A stretch of DNA of 36,285 nucleotides from Halothiobacillus sp. 15-55-196 (lineage in GTDB: Bacteria; Pseudomonadota; Gammaproteobacteria; Halothiobacillales; Halothiobacillaceae). The position numbers and the translations under genes were made by a program. The notes beneath the pieces were generated by a model that worked only from the letters and a program-made list of their open reading frames with translations, was not told the DNA's origin and searched no databases. This document shows, piece by piece, positions 27,437 through 36,055 of the stretch. The first letter of the stretch is position 1; every line of letters begins with the position of its first letter. The stretch is taken from NCBI GenBank assembly GCA_002282715.1, contig NCKC01000017.1:1-36285 (forward strand), read 5' to 3'.

Positions 27437-27775
27437 ATGAATTCTACGCCATTGACCTTCAAGTATGCCCGAAGTGTGTCACTTGCCGCTGCTTTGCTCG
27501 TGATCGCCTTGCCGGCAGCGGCCGAACAGCATGATGCTTCCTGGGGAAGCGAACTGCACGCACAGCATTGCGCCGACTGCCACTCCGCTCCTCATGATGC
27601 CGCTTTTTACACTTCCAAACGCGGCGGTAAAATCAAGGACATGGCCAGCCTGAACACGAAGGTGCAATCCTGTGCCAACCACTTCAATGTGCCCTGGTTC
27701 GATGAGGAAGTAAGCGCAGTGTCGGCCTATCTGAATCAGACCTATTATCAATTCGATCAGACCCGTACCGACTAA
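27437..27775 (+). CDS. Small periplasmic monohaem c-type cytochrome
   Basis: 112 residues from ATG 27437, with AGGAG (27426-27430) 6 nt upstream. A signal peptide (about 1-29, ending AAA-E) precedes one haem site, CADCH. The rest is compact: GGKIKDMASLN may offer the Met ligand, VQSCANHFN holds a third Cys, and the end VSAYLNQTYYQF is a conserved-looking C-terminal helix. The family is seen near cytochrome b561-type genes in several proteobacteria, so electron transfer in the periplasm is likely. Partner and donor are not known. The PepSY and b561 genes follow after 392 nt and have their own control site. Confidence 0.85.
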   Translation: MNSTPLTFKYARSVSLAAALLVIALPAAAEQHDASWGSELHAQHCADCHSAPHDAAFYTSKRGGKIKDMASLNTKVQSCANHFNVPWFDEEVSAVSAYLNQTYYQFDQTRTD

Positions 27776-28167
27776 CCGGATAGCCCATAGGTCACTTTGA
27801 TTTAATCGCAGGCTCCTTGCGGCACAAGGATGTGCTGCCATGAACAATTTGTTAAAGCCACCTCGTACAACCTTTCAATATTTCCCAAATCCAGATTCGG
27901 GTTAAGCTATGGATTGCCCTCGTTAGCCATGCAATTAGTTGCGCCCCATAGTCGATTTATTTTGATAATCATTCGCATTAACGTTAACTTTAGTGATGCG
28001 CCCGCCAGATACCCACCCCCTGGTCGATAGGGTTTGTGGCGGCGCATTTGCGATCGCATCCCGCGGGCGCTACTTGGAACATAAACCCAAGTGCGCTGCA
28101 CAAGGTTTTTATAGGGCCGTCTGGGCGGGCGGTTCGGGTTATTCAATCAAGCAAGAGGTTTTGCACA
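27776..28167 (+). other. Intergenic leader with Fur-type control region
   Basis: This 392-base stretch separates the cytochrome c and PepSY genes. It has no convincing coding frame. Its AT-rich core around 27955-27995 includes a Fur-box-like site (27963-27977). The 190 nt from the site to the PepSY start is a long leader. AAGAGG (28152-28157 region) precedes the PepSY ATG. Confidence 0.45.
27963..27977. promoter_or_regulatory. Fur-box-like operator
   Basis: TGATAATCATTCGCA matches the 7-1-7 Fur consensus TGATAATNATTATCA at 12 of 14 defined positions. It is located upstream of the PepSY and cytochrome b561 genes. Repression by Fur with iron would fit a ferric-reductase-like module. Confidence 0.55.
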
Positions 28168-28440
28168 ATGAGACTACGTTATTTTTTTATTGGATTGACC
28201 GCTGCGTTCATGAGTACCGCGGCACAGGCTGGCCCACAATGCACGCAAGAGCCGCGTTCGGCCTGGATGCCGGCGGACCAGGTTCTGGCCAAGGCCACCC
28301 AAGAGGTGCCCAAGCTCAAGTTGTTCAAGGTGACGGATGGCAACTGTTTTGAGATCTACGGTTGGGGCCAGGCCGGCGAAAAGCTGGAAATCTATTACCA
28401 CCCGGTCACCGGCGAGGTCGTCAAGCGCGGCAGCTGGTAA
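28168..28440 (+). CDS. Periplasmic PepSY-domain protein
   Basis: 90 residues. A signal peptide (about 1-21, ending AQA-G) is followed by a single PepSY-like module with EVPKLKLFKVTDGNCFEIYG and the KLEIYYHPVTGEVVKRG hairpin. One cysteine pair candidate (QCTQEP and DGNCFE) may form a disulfide. PepSY domains are small periplasmic folds often linked to iron reduction or inhibition of proteases. The cytochrome b561 gene begins 3 nt after its stop, so the two form an operon. Confidence 0.83.
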   Translation: MRLRYFFIGLTAAFMSTAAQAGPQCTQEPRSAWMPADQVLAKATQEVPKLKLFKVTDGNCFEIYGWGQAGEKLEIYYHPVTGEVVKRGSW

Positions 28441-28443
28441 TCG

Positions 28444-28953
28444 ATGGTGCTGAAACGCCCGGTACCCGGCACCCGTCGATGGTCGCGCGGTCAGCGCGCA
28501 ATCCACTGGGGTTTGGTGCTGATCCTGCTGTTGGCGTGGTGGAGCGGATCGAACGATGAGGAATGGCACGAATGGGTGGGCTATGGGGCCTTGGCCTTAC
28601 TCGGGCTGCGTTTTTTGCTTGGCTTTGGCAGCAGGCATCCGCATGCCAGATGGGGGTTTTTCCTGCAACAACTGCTTGCCTTCCGTCGGTCGCCGTCGGC
28701 GGATCATCCCGATGGGCGCCCTGTTCTCGGTCCCTTGGGCGCCTTTTCGGCCATGATGCTGTTGCTATTGATGACCACCACCGCCGTCACGGGCTGGATG
28801 CTGACACTCGAGCAGTTTGTTGGCGAGGATGCGGCCGAGGATCGTCATTACTGGGCATTCAACCTGACCCTGGCCTGGACGGCACTGCATGTGCTGACCC
28901 ACCTCGCGCGCTGGCTGAGACGACTGCGCGTGCTGGGCTCGGACGGGGCGTAA
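28444..28953 (+). CDS. Cytochrome b561-type di-haem membrane protein
   Basis: 169 residues with four membrane helices. Likely haem ligands are His in QRAIHWGLVL (helix 1), EWHEWVGYGA (helix 2) and ALHVLTHLARW (helix 4). The fold is that of small b-type cytochromes that pass electrons across or within the inner membrane. With the PepSY gene just upstream and a Fur-box-like site before both, an iron-linked reductase role is plausible. The substrate is not known. Confidence 0.87.
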   Translation: MVLKRPVPGTRRWSRGQRAIHWGLVLILLLAWWSGSNDEEWHEWVGYGALALLGLRFLLGFGSRHPHARWGFFLQQLLAFRRSPSADHPDGRPVLGPLGAFSAMMLLLLMTTTAVTGWMLTLEQFVGEDAAEDRHYWAFNLTLAWTALHVLTHLARWLRRLRVLGSDGA

Positions 28954-29003
28954 AACATCCCGAATCGCGTGCAATCGTAGGCACGAGAGCCGCTCGATGG
29001 GGT

Positions 29004-29858
29004 TCAGGGTACGATCAGGTGGTCGGAAGAAGGAGTGAAACGAAGCGACAGGTCGATGGCCTGAACATGCTTGGTGATGGCGCCGGTCGAAATGAAATCC
29101 ACACCGGTTAAGGCAACGTCCCGCACGGTGGTCAGGTCGATATTGCCGGATGCTTCGAGTTTGGCCCGCCCCTTGTTCGCCGCCACGGCGGCGCGCAATC
29201 CGTCCAGATCGAAATTATCCAGCAGAATCCGGTCAACGCCCGCCGCCAATGCCTCTTCGAGCTGATCGAGGGTTTCAACTTCTACCTCAAGCGGAACATC
29301 CGGGTTGATCACGCGGCTGGCCTGCACCGCTGCCGTGATCGACCCCGCCGCCATGATGTGATTTTCCTTGAGCAGGGCCATGTCGTACAAACCCAGACGG
29401 TGGTTCAAGCCGCCGCCACAGGTGACGGCGTATTTTTGCGCCATGCGCAAACCGGGGATTGTCTTGCGGGTGTCGAGAATGCGTGCCGATGTCCCACTGA
29501 TGGCATCGACATAGGCGCGGGTGATCGTCGCCGTGCCGCTTAAGGTTTGCAGAAAGTTCAAGGCTGTGCGCTCGGCCGTCAGCAGCGCGCGTGCCGGTCC
29601 ATCGAGCGTGCAGATGACACTATCTGCCGGAACGGGATCGCCATCACGGTACAACCACTGAACCATTGAGCGGTTCGATACACGACGGAACGCAGCTTCT
29701 GCCCAGGCTGTGCCGGCCAACACACACGATTCCCGCGCCACGATCCGACCTTGCATCATCTGTTCGGCCGGAACGAGCCGCGCAGAGACATCGCCGCTGC
29801 CCATATCTTCGGTCAGCGCGCGTGTTACATCGTCGGCTATCTGCTGGGGATCAATCAT
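29004..29858 (-). CDS. nadC: Nicotinate-nucleotide pyrophosphorylase (carboxylating)
   Basis: 284 residues, the usual length. QPRTase blocks are present: LTEDMGSGDVS, the LNFLQTLSGTAT helix, ILDTRKTIPGLRMAQKYAVTCGGGLNHRLGLYD and KENHIMAAGS, then VEVETLDQLEEAL and DNFDLDGLRAAV. It makes nicotinate mononucleotide from quinolinate and PRPP for NAD. It is divergent from phoB. nadA and nadB are not in the window. Confidence 0.97.
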   Translation of the reverse strand: MIDPQQIADDVTRALTEDMGSGDVSARLVPAEQMMQGRIVARESCVLAGTAWAEAAFRRVSNRSMVQWLYRDGDPVPADSVICTLDGPARALLTAERTALNFLQTLSGTATITRAYVDAISGTSARILDTRKTIPGLRMAQKYAVTCGGGLNHRLGLYDMALLKENHIMAAGSITAAVQASRVINPDVPLEVEVETLDQLEEALAAGVDRILLDNFDLDGLRAAVAANKGRAKLEASGNIDLTTVRDVALTGVDFISTGAITKHVQAIDLSLRFTPSSDHLIVP

Positions 29859-30088
29859 TGCATCACGTGTTCCAAAATTTCAGGACGCTTACTGTACCGT
29901 TCAGCGCCCATGAAGACCAGCGCGCGACAACTGAGAGCAGCCACCCCGAGACGCTGGTAACGACCATGCCAGGCAGGATCGAGTGGATTGTTTATGACCT
30001 TAATGGGACGTTTGAGAATTTAATGGCCCGGGTCAAATTGCAAACCATCTGATTTTTCGGTGCTTGGAGAACCGGGCGGTTTGTCATA

Positions 30089-30106
30089 TTGTCATAATCG
30101 TGTCAT
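30089..30106 (+). promoter_or_regulatory. Pho box upstream of phoB
   Basis: TTGTCATAATCGTGTCAT contains two TGTCA units 11 bp apart (TGTCATAATCG/TGTCAT), matching the PhoB-binding direct repeat. It lies about 47 bp before the phoB start. A further TGTCA copy is just upstream near 30082. This points to autoregulation under phosphate limitation. Confidence 0.7.
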
Positions 30107-30152
30107 TCCCTTGCGGTCAAATAGTCATCACCCTGCAACACGAGCATTCATC

Positions 30153-30845
30153 ATGGCACGCAAAACAATTTTGATCGTTGAAGACGAGAAACCCATTCGG
30201 GAGATGGTGACGTTCGCCCTCGGGCGCGCGGGCTACGATCTGATCGAAGCGGGGGATGTATCCGAAGCCTTCGAACAACTATCGCACAAACTACCGGATC
30301 TGGTTCTATTGGACTGGATGCTTCCCGGTGCCAGCGGCATCGAGTTCGCCCGGCGCATGAAGCGGGATGAGCTCACACGGGATGTACCAATCGTCATGTT
30401 GACCGCGCGCGGCGAGGAAGAGGACAAGGTCAGCGGCCTGGAAGCCGGTGCCGATGACTACATCACCAAACCGTTTTCACCTCGTGAGCTGATGGCGCGA
30501 ATCAAGGCGGTGCTGCGTCGTGTTTCGCCCGAAGGCGAAGGTGGCGTGATCGAAGTGGCCGGTTTGCGGCTTGACCCGGAAAGTCATCGGGTGACGGGCG
30601 GCAGTGTCGATATTGAAATTGGCCCAACGGAGTTCCGGCTGCTGACCTTCTTCATGACGCACCCGGAGCGCGTATTCAGCCGGACACAACTGCTCGACCG
30701 CATCTGGGGCCGCAACGCCTATGTGGAAGAGCGCACCGTCGATGTCCATATCCTTCGGTTGCGCAAGGCCCTGATGCCCAGCGGCTTCGATGCGCTGATT
30801 CAAACGGTACGTGGCGTCGGCTACCGGTTGTCCAGCAAAGCCTGA
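30153..30845 (+). CDS. phoB: Phosphate regulon response regulator
   Basis: 230 residues from ATG 30153. Receiver domain with acidic pocket (E10-D11-E12), phospho-acceptor D54 in [10 protein letters not shown], and ITKPFS with the conserved Lys. The C-terminal winged-helix (OmpR/PhoB type) includes [30 protein letters not shown] and [18 protein letters not shown]. It activates phosphate uptake genes when phosphate is scarce. It is 6 nt upstream of phoR and behind a Pho box. Confidence 0.97.
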   Translation: MARKTILIVEDEKPIREMVTFALGRAGYDLIEAGDVSEAFEQLSHKLPDLVLLDWMLPGASGIEFARRMKRDELTRDVPIVMLTARGEEEDKVSGLEAGADDYITKPFSPRELMARIKAVLRRVSPEGEGGVIEVAGLRLDPESHRVTGGSVDIEIGPTEFRLLTFFMTHPERVFSRTQLLDRIWGRNAYVEERTVDVHILRLRKALMPSGFDALIQTVRGVGYRLSSKA

Positions 30846-30851
30846 TCGATC

Positions 30852-32270
30852 ATGCCGCAAAAAATACTCAACAATGTTAAAAGACCTGACCGATCCCGTG
30901 CTGCCCGATACAGGTACCAAGACCGAATATGGCGTCTGAACGCCGCACGCTGGCGACAGGAAATCCTGTTACTCCTGTTCTCGGCAATACCCGGCGGGGT
31001 CTTGTTCCTGTTTGGCGGCACCATCGGTTGGTCCGTCGCAATCACGCTTGGCTCTTACGCGCTCTCCCTGCTGTATCGACTGATCCGCCTGGCTCGCAGT
31101 ATCAGTCGGCAACGCACCGACTACGCAACTTACGGACTGACCGGCCTGATTCAGGACCGCCAACGCCGCGTCCGCGCGTCCTGGGTTCGGCGACAGCGCA
31201 AACTGGTCGATTTGCTGAAGCGATATCATCGCTCCGCCATGTCGGTACCGGATGCGATGGTTGTGCTGACGCCATTGCGTGAAATCGAATGGCTGAACGA
31301 TGCCGCCTGCGACTTGCTGGACCTGACCCAGAACGACGTCGGCATCCGTATCGACAACCTGATACGCAACCCCACATTCGTGAATTGGTTGGGCGAGGGC
31401 GCTTCGGGGCGTGTACTGGAATTCCAATCCCCGGGCGATGAGCACCGTGCGCTGAATCTGCGCATGGAGCCCTATGGCGAGGATCGCAGCCTGCTGATCG
31501 GGCGGGACGTGACGGCGCTGTATCGTCTTCAGGGGGTGCGGCAGGATTTCGTGGCCAACGTGTCGCATGAATTGCGCACACCGCTGACCGTGCTGGCAGG
31601 CTACCTCGAAACGTTGCTCGACAGCGAAGAGGATACGCAGGGTGAAATGTTCCGCATTCTCAACAACATGCATCAGCAATCGGAGCGCATGCGGCGCATC
31701 GTCGAAGATCTGTTGTTACTTTCGAGACTTGAAACTACGCGCCCAGACGAGGAGTATTTCGAGTCCATCGACATGCGAAGCCTGCTCGAAACCGTCGCTC
31801 ATGATGCACAATTGCTCTCCGGCGCAGAACAGCATCAGATTCTGCTGGAAGTCGACCCGGGACTATGGCTGATCGGCATCCTCAGAGAGCTGCATTCCGC
31901 CCTGTCGAATTTGGTCTTCAACGCCGTCAAATACACCCCTGGCGGTGGGACAATCACAATTCGCTGGTATCAGAACGAGAAAGGCCAACCCGTATTCGAA
32001 GCGCAGGACACCGGCATCGGTATCGAACCGCGGCACATTCCCCGACTCACCGAACGGTTCTATCGAATCGATGTGGCCCGTTCGCGCACGCGCGGCGGCA
32101 CGGGGCTCGGTCTTGCGATCGTCAAGCATGTGATTCTCAGACACGATGCCAAGCTGGACATCACCAGCCAACTCAATCAGGGCAGCGTGTTCCGGGTCAC
32201 CTTCCCCACCTCGCGCGCCGAACGCCACAACGCGCCGAGTCTGGCCACAGACGTGAAAAACGCCAAGTGA
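30852..32270 (+). CDS. phoR: Phosphate regulon sensor histidine kinase
   Basis: 472 residues. Two close N-terminal membrane helices (about 38-56 and 58-76) are followed by a charged linker, a PAS domain (about 125-220), the HisKA helix with phospho-acceptor H239 in FVANVSHELRTPL, and the ATPase domain with N box (NLVFNAVKYTPGGG), DTGIGIEPRHI and GGTGLGLAIVKH. There is no large periplasmic sensor, as expected for PhoR, which senses phosphate through the Pst-PhoU complex. None of the pst genes are in the window after it. Confidence 0.95.
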   Translation: MPQKILNNVKRPDRSRAARYRYQDRIWRLNAARWRQEILLLLFSAIPGGVLFLFGGTIGWSVAITLGSYALSLLYRLIRLARSISRQRTDYATYGLTGLIQDRQRRVRASWVRRQRKLVDLLKRYHRSAMSVPDAMVVLTPLREIEWLNDAACDLLDLTQNDVGIRIDNLIRNPTFVNWLGEGASGRVLEFQSPGDEHRALNLRMEPYGEDRSLLIGRDVTALYRLQGVRQDFVANVSHELRTPLTVLAGYLETLLDSEEDTQGEMFRILNNMHQQSERMRRIVEDLLLLSRLETTRPDEEYFESIDMRSLLETVAHDAQLLSGAEQHQILLEVDPGLWLIGILRELHSALSNLVFNAVKYTPGGGTITIRWYQNEKGQPVFEAQDTGIGIEPRHIPRLTERFYRIDVARSRTRGGTGLGLAIVKHVILRHDAKLDITSQLNQGSVFRVTFPTSRAERHNAPSLATDVKNAK

Positions 32271-32328
32271 TGGGCATAAGCTTCGGGCTTTAACAGCGCA
32301 CGGCTCGAAAATGCAGCGCAGTCGCCAA

Positions 32329-33792
32329 CTATTCGACGCCCCATTTGGCCAGCCGATAGCGGAGTTGACGCAGGCTCAACCCCAAACGCCGGGCGGCCTC
32401 GCTGCGATTCCAGCGGGTCGTTTCCAGCGCGCTCAGCACCTGCCGCTGTTCTTCCGCTTCCAAGGCACTGGTCGGCGGCGTAGCGCCCCAAGTCGATTTG
32501 ACGTCCGGTGGCGAACCCGAATGAAGACCATTCTGCTCGGCCGAAGATTCATACGAGTTGTCCCCCGGGAAATCAGTCAGCGCGGAAACACCAAGCAGAT
32601 CACCCTCGGTCAACGCGATGGCCCGCTCCAGTAGATTCTCCAAGCCTCGAACGTTCCCCTCGAATGACTGCTGGGCCAGCCAGTGCAAGGCTTCCGCAGT
32701 GAGATGCGGAGGACGACGGTGCTCCCGTTCGGCCAGTTTGCCCAGAATATGGGCGCAGAGTTCGGGGAGATCTTCCAAACGAGCGCGCAAGGGCGGCACG
32801 CGCAACTCGATCACATTGAGTCGGTAAAACAAATCGTGACGGAAGCGCCCATCGCGTACCGCCGCATTCAGATCCTGATGCGACGCGGAGATGATGCGCA
32901 CATCGATGGGGACTTCGGTCAATTCACCCACCGGGCGCACCTTGCGCTCCTGAATGGCGCGCAATAACTTGACTTGCAGGCCCAGCGGCAGATCGGCCAC
33001 CTCGTCCAGAAACAGGCTCCCGCCTTCCGCCGCACGGAATAGCCCTTCATGCGCCTGATGCGCGCCCGTGAATGCGCCTTTTCTGTGACCGAACAACTCG
33101 CTCTCGATCAATTCAGCCGGAATGGCGCCGCAGTTGACCGGGATGAAGGGGCCATCGGCCCGACCGCTGAGTTCATGAATCTGTCGAGCCACCAGCTCTT
33201 TGCCTGTGCCCGACTCGCCGCAGATGAACACCGGTGCCTGAGATCGCGCCACCTTGGCAATGGTCTCGCGCAGCATCTGCATGGCCCGCGACTGACCGAT
33301 CAAGGGCGATTTGGCCGCTGCGTTCATACCAACATCGGGCTGACCGTCCGCAGGTGCTGTTTCCGGCTGAGTTGCACTTACCCCTTCAGCATCCAGTGTT
33401 GCCACATCAGTGGCCGAATCAAGCGTTCTGGCCTTTAATGCATCCCGCAACAAACGCTTGAGCACCAATTGTTCGATCGGCTTGGACACAAAATCGAATG
33501 CGCCCGCCTTAAGGGCGCGCACGGCCGCATCCACCTGCCCATGCGCCGTAATCACCGCCACAGGCAAATCGGGAAAACGTTGGCGAATCTCATCGAGCAG
33601 ATCAAGCCCGTCGCCATCGGGCAGGCGCATGTCGGTTAGACAAAAACTTAAGGTGTGGCCCAACTCGGCCAACTGAGCGCGCGCGCTGGCCAGATCGGCG
33701 GCCAGATGACAGGTCACGCCTTCACGGCGCAATGACAGGGCGATCAGCGTGCGAATATCCAGTTCATCATCAACGATCAAACAAGCGGTCAT
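32329..33792 (-). CDS. pilR: NtrC-family sigma-54 response regulator, PilR
   Basis: 487 residues from ATG 33792 (a TTG at 33798 is in frame). The receiver has the Asp in LTDMRLPDGDG. The AAA+ domain has Walker A GESGTGKE, the sigma-54 contact loop GAFTGA, Walker B LFLDEVADLP and the arginine region FRHDLFYRL. The C-terminal Fis-type helix-turn-helix is TRWNRSEAARRLGLSLRQLRYRL. PilR activates pilin transcription with RpoN. The kinase gene pilS is 28 nt upstream in the same operon. It converges with phoR; I see no clear terminator in the 58-nt gap. Confidence 0.93.
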   Translation of the reverse strand: MTACLIVDDELDIRTLIALSLRREGVTCHLAADLASARAQLAELGHTLSFCLTDMRLPDGDGLDLLDEIRQRFPDLPVAVITAHGQVDAAVRALKAGAFDFVSKPIEQLVLKRLLRDALKARTLDSATDVATLDAEGVSATQPETAPADGQPDVGMNAAAKSPLIGQSRAMQMLRETIAKVARSQAPVFICGESGTGKELVARQIHELSGRADGPFIPVNCGAIPAELIESELFGHRKGAFTGAHQAHEGLFRAAEGGSLFLDEVADLPLGLQVKLLRAIQERKVRPVGELTEVPIDVRIISASHQDLNAAVRDGRFRHDLFYRLNVIELRVPPLRARLEDLPELCAHILGKLAEREHRRPPHLTAEALHWLAQQSFEGNVRGLENLLERAIALTEGDLLGVSALTDFPGDNSYESSAEQNGLHSGSPPDVKSTWGATPPTSALEAEEQRQVLSALETTRWNRSEAARRLGLSLRQLRYRLAKWGVE

Positions 33793-33820
33793 AAACAAAA
33801 TCCCGGTTCATGAAGCGCCA

Positions 33821-35467
33821 TCATACCGCGCGCGGACAAAGGAGCACAAAGCAGGTGCCGGTCGAACCGGCGGCATCATTCCCTGCTGCTTCGGCGTAGA
33901 GTTGCGCGCCATTGGAGAGGGCAAGTTCCCGACTGACATACAATCCCAGTCCCACGCCTTCGACGTGTGTCGTGAAAAAGGGCTCGAACAATGAATGAGT
34001 GGCCGTATCGGACAAGCCGGGGCCGCGATCACAGACACGGATTGCTACTGTATCCGGCTCGATGATCTGACACGTGATGCTCAAATAGGTCACACCATCG
34101 GCACTACGTCCATGCCGCATCGCATTAGTAACGAGGTTATCCATAATCTGCCAAAGATGTGCGTTATCAAAGGTCAATGCACAGGCCGTATCGGCCTTTG
34201 CCGGTGCTTGCCAGACGACCGCGTTAGCCTCCCAGTCGAGCCGATGGAGCTCGACAAACTCGGCCAGCCATTGGGTGAAATCAATACGGGTCGGCTGCAC
34301 CTTCGGCCTGCGCGCGACATCCAGCACACCTTCGACCAGCGTGTTGATGCGCGCACTGTGGCGGATGATGATCGGGATCAGCTCGGCGCGTTCCTCTTCC
34401 GACGTCGAATCGGCAAGCAGTTCACTGGCCTGGCGAATGGACGACAAGGGGTTGCGCACTTCATGCGCGATACTCGCCGTCAACCGCCCTAATGAGGCCA
34501 GTTTGTTCTGCTGAACCCGGGCATCTTCGGCAGACAGATCCACCAGAACCACCAGTGCCCGCTGTCCCAGTTCGGTTTGTAGCGCGTGGAATTCTGCCCT
34601 GAATCGATGCGGCTGATCGTACTCGATCCCTTCGGTTATCTTCCCATCGAACCAGTTTTGCAGCGCATTTGCGAGCATCGGATGCGTATCCCGGAGTCTT
34701 AGCTTGGTTGGCGCATCAATCGCAACAACCTGGACATCAGCTTGGACATCATCCCGTCGACGTATCGCCAGCAAATGTCGTGCTGCCGTGTTGATGTAAT
34801 CCACTTGCCCGGTCGGATCGGTAATCAGAATGCCGTTCGGTGAGCGTTCGATAATCTGGACGGCCAAGGTAGACAGATAATTAATTTCCTTTTCCTTGCG
34901 TTGAGTCAGACGCTCTATACGCTGGACGCGCTGCTCGAATGTCGCCACCAGGATCGCCACCACGAACAGGGCAAAACCCAGAAAGCCCGCTGCCGCAAAC
35001 TGACGTTCTTCGTGATCGACCAGAGAGGAAACCATTGTCTCGCCCAGCACCAGGATGCTGGCCAGGGCGGCATAACCCATGGCAGCTGTAGCGCCCAATA
35101 AAACCGCTGAAAGGCCGACCGCGATAATCATCAACAGGGCTATCCCGCCACCCGGGCCACCCGATGCATGCATTACCAGCACCAGAACAATGATGTCGCC
35201 GAGCGCATGCAAATGCGCCTGCGGACGAAACGGCAAGATATGAAGTTCGAGCAGGAACTCGAACCCCATCGCCAAGACGAGATACCCCCAAGCCACAAAG
35301 CCGAACAGATAAATATCCTGCTGCCCGAAAACCTGCGGCCCCCGGCCGGAAATGGAGGCGGCGACGAACGCAAAGGCAAGAAAAACACGGTAGGCATTGA
35401 CGAGCCGAATGCCCCGCCAGTTGTCGGTTTCGGAACCGGATCTGGTATTGGGGCGAGTCTGAATCAT
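33821..35467 (-). CDS. pilS: Sensor histidine kinase PilS
   Basis: 548 residues. About six membrane helices fill residues 25-180, as in PilS. A PAS domain (about 205-310, with SPNGILITDPTGQVDYIN) follows. The HisKA site is RLTASIAHEVRNPLSSIRQA and the ATPase has NLVTNAMRHGR, DRGPGLS and GVGLGLYVSREL. PilS phosphorylates PilR and, in Pseudomonas, responds to pilin in the membrane. The pilin genes are not in this window. Upstream by 39 nt is the PP0621-family gene in the same direction. Confidence 0.93.
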   Translation of the reverse strand: MIQTRPNTRSGSETDNWRGIRLVNAYRVFLAFAFVAASISGRGPQVFGQQDIYLFGFVAWGYLVLAMGFEFLLELHILPFRPQAHLHALGDIIVLVLVMHASGGPGGGIALLMIIAVGLSAVLLGATAAMGYAALASILVLGETMVSSLVDHEERQFAAAGFLGFALFVVAILVATFEQRVQRIERLTQRKEKEINYLSTLAVQIIERSPNGILITDPTGQVDYINTAARHLLAIRRRDDVQADVQVVAIDAPTKLRLRDTHPMLANALQNWFDGKITEGIEYDQPHRFRAEFHALQTELGQRALVVLVDLSAEDARVQQNKLASLGRLTASIAHEVRNPLSSIRQASELLADSTSEEERAELIPIIIRHSARINTLVEGVLDVARRPKVQPTRIDFTQWLAEFVELHRLDWEANAVVWQAPAKADTACALTFDNAHLWQIMDNLVTNAMRHGRSADGVTYLSITCQIIEPDTVAIRVCDRGPGLSDTATHSLFEPFFTTHVEGVGLGLYVSRELALSNGAQLYAEAAGNDAAGSTGTCFVLLCPRAV

Positions 35468-35506
35468 TGGGCCTCGATCATTGATGCCGGGTCATGAGTT
35501 CGCGAA

Positions 35507-35758
35507 TCACGAATGATCGCTTGAGGAATGCCGATCATGCCATTTCTGGGCATGTTCCCAACTGCAAAAAGAGTGCCCATCGCGCTTCACGGCCTTGTTT
35601 TTTGCCGTGAACACACCGCACTCGGCGCAACGAACGGTTTCCAGGGTATCGAGCGGTTTTACACCGGGCAATCGTGCGGTCGAGCGAGCACGGCGCTTGT
35701 ACACCACATACCCAACGATCCCGAGAATAATAACAATCCAAAACAATAATTTAGACAT
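35507..35758 (-). CDS. PP0621 family protein
   Basis: 83 residues. One N-terminal membrane helix (about 4-20) is followed by basic residues and a small metal-binding motif: VRCAECGVFTAKN, then HSFCSWEHAQKWH. The CxxC plus a later Cys/His pair suggests a zinc site on the cytoplasmic side. The family is often beside pilSR. Function is unknown. A tandem RBS for pilS is not needed; the gap is 39 nt. Confidence 0.83.
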   Translation of the reverse strand: MSKLLFWIVIILGIVGYVVYKRRARSTARLPGVKPLDTLETVRCAECGVFTAKNKAVKRDGHSFCSWEHAQKWHDRHSSSDHS

Positions 35759-35960
35759 GAACGTTCACAGGTAAACGGTTTGAAGCAGGCAAGCGCGCCT
35801 TGACATCACAAAAACTGTGTTGATTATGATATATGCGGTGTCATACCGTCACATCATACGGCGAGAAACGGCGAAAATCCCATAGATAAGCAGCTTAAAA
35901 TTTCGGGCTCAACCGTTCGACGGCATGAGAATCCTTATGCGTGGCGCTGCGAAGGCGCCC

Positions 35961-36000
35961 ATAAAACGAAAAATGCCAGTTACATAGTTAACTGGCATTT
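35961..36000 (-). terminator. Rho-independent terminator on the minus strand
   Basis: The arms AAATGCCAGTTA (35971-35982) and TAACTGGCATTT (35989-36000) form a perfect 12-bp stem with a 6-nt loop. On the minus strand it is followed by TTCGTTTTAT, a T-rich tail. It would stop a transcript arriving from beyond 36285 or from this non-coding region. On the plus strand there is no T-run. Confidence 0.6.
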
Positions 36001-36036
36001 GCTCTAAACCCGCAACAGACGTCGCACGATTTATAC

Positions 36037-36055
36037 CACGTCAAAAATTGACGTG
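36037..36055. repeat. Perfect 8-bp inverted repeat CACGTCAA-AAA-TTGACGTG
   Basis: The two half-sites are exact reverse complements around a 3-bp centre. The short spacer suits a dimeric DNA-binding protein better than an RNA hairpin. No regulator is encoded next to it in the window. Confidence 0.5.

Noticed and set aside
27907..28146. Minus-strand frame of 79 residues upstream of the PepSY gene
   Set aside because: Runs across the Fur-like site, very Arg/Pro-rich, no ribosome site; chance frame.
29666..30052. Plus-strand frame of 128 residues between nadC and phoB
   Set aside because: Half of it is antisense to nadC, it has no ribosome site and no recognisable sequence.
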